A stretch of 5,347 nt of DNA from positions 1 through 5,347 of the forward strand of contig CAMYLL010000211.1 of assembly GCA_947259235.1 (NCBI GenBank), written 5' to 3'. The DNA comes from an uncultured Pseudodesulfovibrio sp. Lineage in GTDB: Bacteria > Desulfobacterota > Desulfovibrionia > Desulfovibrionales > Desulfovibrionaceae. The notes under the pieces were generated by a model. That model was not told the origin of the DNA. It was given only the letters and a program-made list of their open reading frames with translations, and searched no databases. Shown here piece after piece: positions 3,918 through 5,347 of the stretch. The first letter of the stretch is position 1; each line of letters begins with the position of its first letter. The translations under genes were made by a program, and so were the position numbers.

Positions 3918-5347
3918 ATGCACGCTCTTTTCGACGCCATATCCCGGGTCATCCGCAAGCCTGCGGACGGGCGCGACCCTGCGTCCGAGCGATTCCTCGC
4001 GCGGTGTGAAAACTTCCGCCTGCTGCTGGCCGCTAACAACAAGGCCCTTGAGACCATGGCCGGGATGACCGAGGACTCCCGCTCCGGGCGTGTCTTCGGC
4101 ATGGCTCATGTTCGTGCCCAGAGCCTCAAGACCGCGGCCGCGGTGCGTCAGATGATCGAACGGCTGTGCCGCATGAACCCCGGGACCTATGACGGCCTCA
4201 AGGACTCCTTCAATAGGATAGTCCTTGATATCGAGGCGGTCATGAGCGAGGGCGAGCAGCCCCAGGCTGGGCCGCTGGTGCTGCCCATGGAGTCGATCCG
4301 CGTGGCCCATATCGCGGAGACCGGATCGAAGATGGCCATGCTCGGCGAGATTCGCAACGAGCTGGGGCTTGTCGTGCCGGACGGCTTCTCCATCACCGCG
4401 TCGGCCTTCCGACGGTTCATGGAGGGGTCGGGCTTGGATGATGAGATTAACCGGCTCATTCAGATAACCGAGGGAAACGATCTCCAAGAGTTGCGTTCTC
4501 TTGAGAAGAGCATTCGCCATGCCGTCAGCATGGCCGCCATGCCGTTGGAGCTGGAGCAGGCCGTGGAGGACGCATGCGGCCGTCTGGGGGGCAACAGGCG
4601 GGCCGTCCGGCTGGCCGTTCGCAGCAGCGCTCTCGGCGAGGATTCCAGCGAAGCGAGTTTTGCGGGGCAGTTCCTCTCCGTGCTGGGCGTCACGCCGGAC
4701 GGCGTGCTTGAAGCCTATCGCAACGTGGTGACGAGCATGTACTCGGCCACGGCCATGACCTATCGCCTGACCCGCGGCATGCGCGAGGACGGGGTGGTCA
4801 TGTGCGTTGGCTGCATGGAGATGGTGGATGCCAGGGCCGGGGGCGTGGTCTACACCCGCGACCCGTTGGTCCGGCATGCGGACGCCATGATCCTGAGCGC
4901 CGTCCCCGGACTGCCCAGCGAGATAGTGGACGGCAGCGCCTCGGCGGACACATGGATCATCGACCGCGAGACTCTGACCGTGCGCGAGACGGTCATCGGC
5001 GAAAAGGACTGGCGCTCGGAGCTGGCGCCCGGCGGCGGCATCCGGCGACGCAAGATTCGCGAGGAGCAGCGGTCCGATCCGTCCGTCAATGCCGATGTCA
5101 TCCGGGCCGTGGCGTCCGCGGCCTTGCGTATCGAGGCCCATTTCGGCCAGGCCCAGGACATCGAATGGGCCATTGGAAAGGACGAAACCCTCTACATCCT
5201 TCAATGCCGGCCGCTTTCCCTGTGTGATACGGGCGCGTGCAGGAATGGCGTGCCAGACGAGGGCGCGCCAGACAAGGACGCGCCCGACGAGGACGCGCCC
5301 TTTGCCCTGCTTTCCGGGTGCACACCGTCCAGCCCCGGCGTGGCCAG
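3918..5347 (+). CDS. PEP synthase/pyruvate phosphate dikinase-like protein, ATP-grasp part (3' partial)
   Basis: ATG 3918 is preceded by GGAGG (3907-3911) at 6-nt spacing, and the frame stays open to the end of the window (476 codons visible). Residues 1-125 are a predicted helical extension not found in classical PpsA. Residues about 126-435 form the PEP/pyruvate-binding ATP-grasp domain: SKMAMLGEIRNELGLVVPDGF (137-157) replaces the usual GGKxxxLGE but keeps the ATP-contacting Lys (K138); AVRSSALGEDSSEASFAG (233-250) has the conserved Arg (R235); GGVVYTRDP (308-316) is present; and QDIEWA (413-418) with LYILQCRPL (425-433) supplies E416, Q429 and R431. All expected nucleotide-binding residues are present, so ATP binding is likely. 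An acidic Pro/Ala/Asp linker built from 15-bp repeats (444-456) follows, then SGCTPSSPGVA, the typical lead into the phosphohistidine swivel domain, which is cut off. Whether the protein makes PEP from pyruvate, or phosphorylates another acceptor as rifampin phosphotransferases do, cannot be decided without the C-terminus. Confidence 0.9.
   Translation, partial: MHALFDAISRVIRKPADGRDPASERFLARCENFRLLLAANNKALETMAGMTEDSRSGRVFGMAHVRAQSLKTAAAVRQMIERLCRMNPGTYDGLKDSFNRIVLDIEAVMSEGEQPQAGPLVLPMESIRVAHIAETGSKMAMLGEIRNELGLVVPDGFSITASAFRRFMEGSGLDDEINRLIQITEGNDLQELRSLEKSIRHAVSMAAMPLELEQAVEDACGRLGGNRRAVRLAVRSSALGEDSSEASFAGQFLSVLGVTPDGVLEAYRNVVTSMYSATAMTYRLTRGMREDGVVMCVGCMEMVDARAGGVVYTRDPLVRHADAMILSAVPGLPSEIVDGSASADTWIIDRETLTVRETVIGEKDWRSELAPGGGIRRRKIREEQRSDPSVNADVIRAVASAALRIEAHFGQAQDIEWAIGKDETLYILQCRPLSLCDTGACRNGVPDEGAPDKDAPDEDAPFALLSGCTPSSPGVA
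5247..5300 (+). repeat. 15-bp in-frame tandem repeat (about 3.6 copies) in the interdomain linker
   Basis: Units 5247-5261, 5262-5276 and 5277-5291, plus a 9-bp partial unit at 5292-5300, encode GVPDE, GAPDK, DAPDE and DAP. Units two to four are close copies at DNA level (GCGCC[A/C]GAC repeated at 15-bp period). The period is a multiple of three, so copy-number change would alter linker length without a frameshift. The repeat sits between the ATP-grasp domain and the start of the swivel domain, where PEP-synthase-type enzymes need a flexible hinge. Confidence 0.8.

Noticed and set aside
3849..5204. A 451-codon open frame on the - strand opposite the PEP-synthase-like gene.
   Set aside because: Low-complexity composition rich in His, Gly, Arg and Ala, with no recognisable motif; the opposite strand carries well-conserved ATP-grasp motifs.
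1..5347. Search by eye for tRNA, rRNA, CRISPR repeats, transposase genes, integrases or att sites.
   Set aside because: None seen; intergenic gaps are short and are explained by hairpins and ribosome binding sites.

Overview
The window is a compact, GC-rich bacterial segment in which every convincing gene lies on the + strand. GC-biased third codon positions, the mix of products and the single-domain receivers next to a PEP-synthase-like protein suggest a sulfate-reducing Desulfovibrionaceae-type bacterium (Desulfovibrio or Pseudodesulfovibrio). That placement is inferred from general familiarity with such gene sets and was not tested by a search.

Layout: (1) 1-718 is the 3' part of a receiver-plus-CBS-pair protein; its start is outside the window. 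(2) 752-2602 encodes a 616-residue SLC13/DASS-type anion transporter with a large hydrophilic insertion after its first membrane helix and non-standard SNT motifs. (3) 2628-2662 is a perfect 12-bp GC hairpin whose flanking A-tract makes it look like an intrinsic terminator for leftward transcription. (4) 2680-2832 is a previously easy-to-miss 50-residue single-helix membrane protein. (5) 2842-3390 encodes a Yip1-family multi-pass membrane protein, whose ribosome binding site overlaps the stop of the small gene. (6) 3391-3510 is a 120-bp gap holding a second perfect 12-bp hairpin. (7) 3511-3900 encodes a stand-alone response regulator receiver. (8) 3918-5347 is the 5' part of a PEP synthase/pyruvate phosphate dikinase-like protein with an unusual N-terminal extension; it runs off the end of the window just where the phosphohistidine swivel domain should begin.

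How the genes may work together (inference): two CheY-like receivers with no DNA-binding output, one of them fused to a nucleotide-sensing CBS pair, flank a group of membrane proteins (transporter, one-helix protein, Yip1 protein), and the second receiver is tightly coupled to an ATP-grasp PEP-synthase-like protein. This suggests a signalling-linked anion uptake and energy-metabolism module. No histidine kinase is visible; if there is a cognate one it lies outside the window. The two hairpins divide the cluster into three possible expression segments: receiver-CBS plus transporter, small protein plus Yip1, and receiver plus PEP-synthase-like protein. No tRNA, rRNA, CRISPR array, insertion sequence or integration site was seen.
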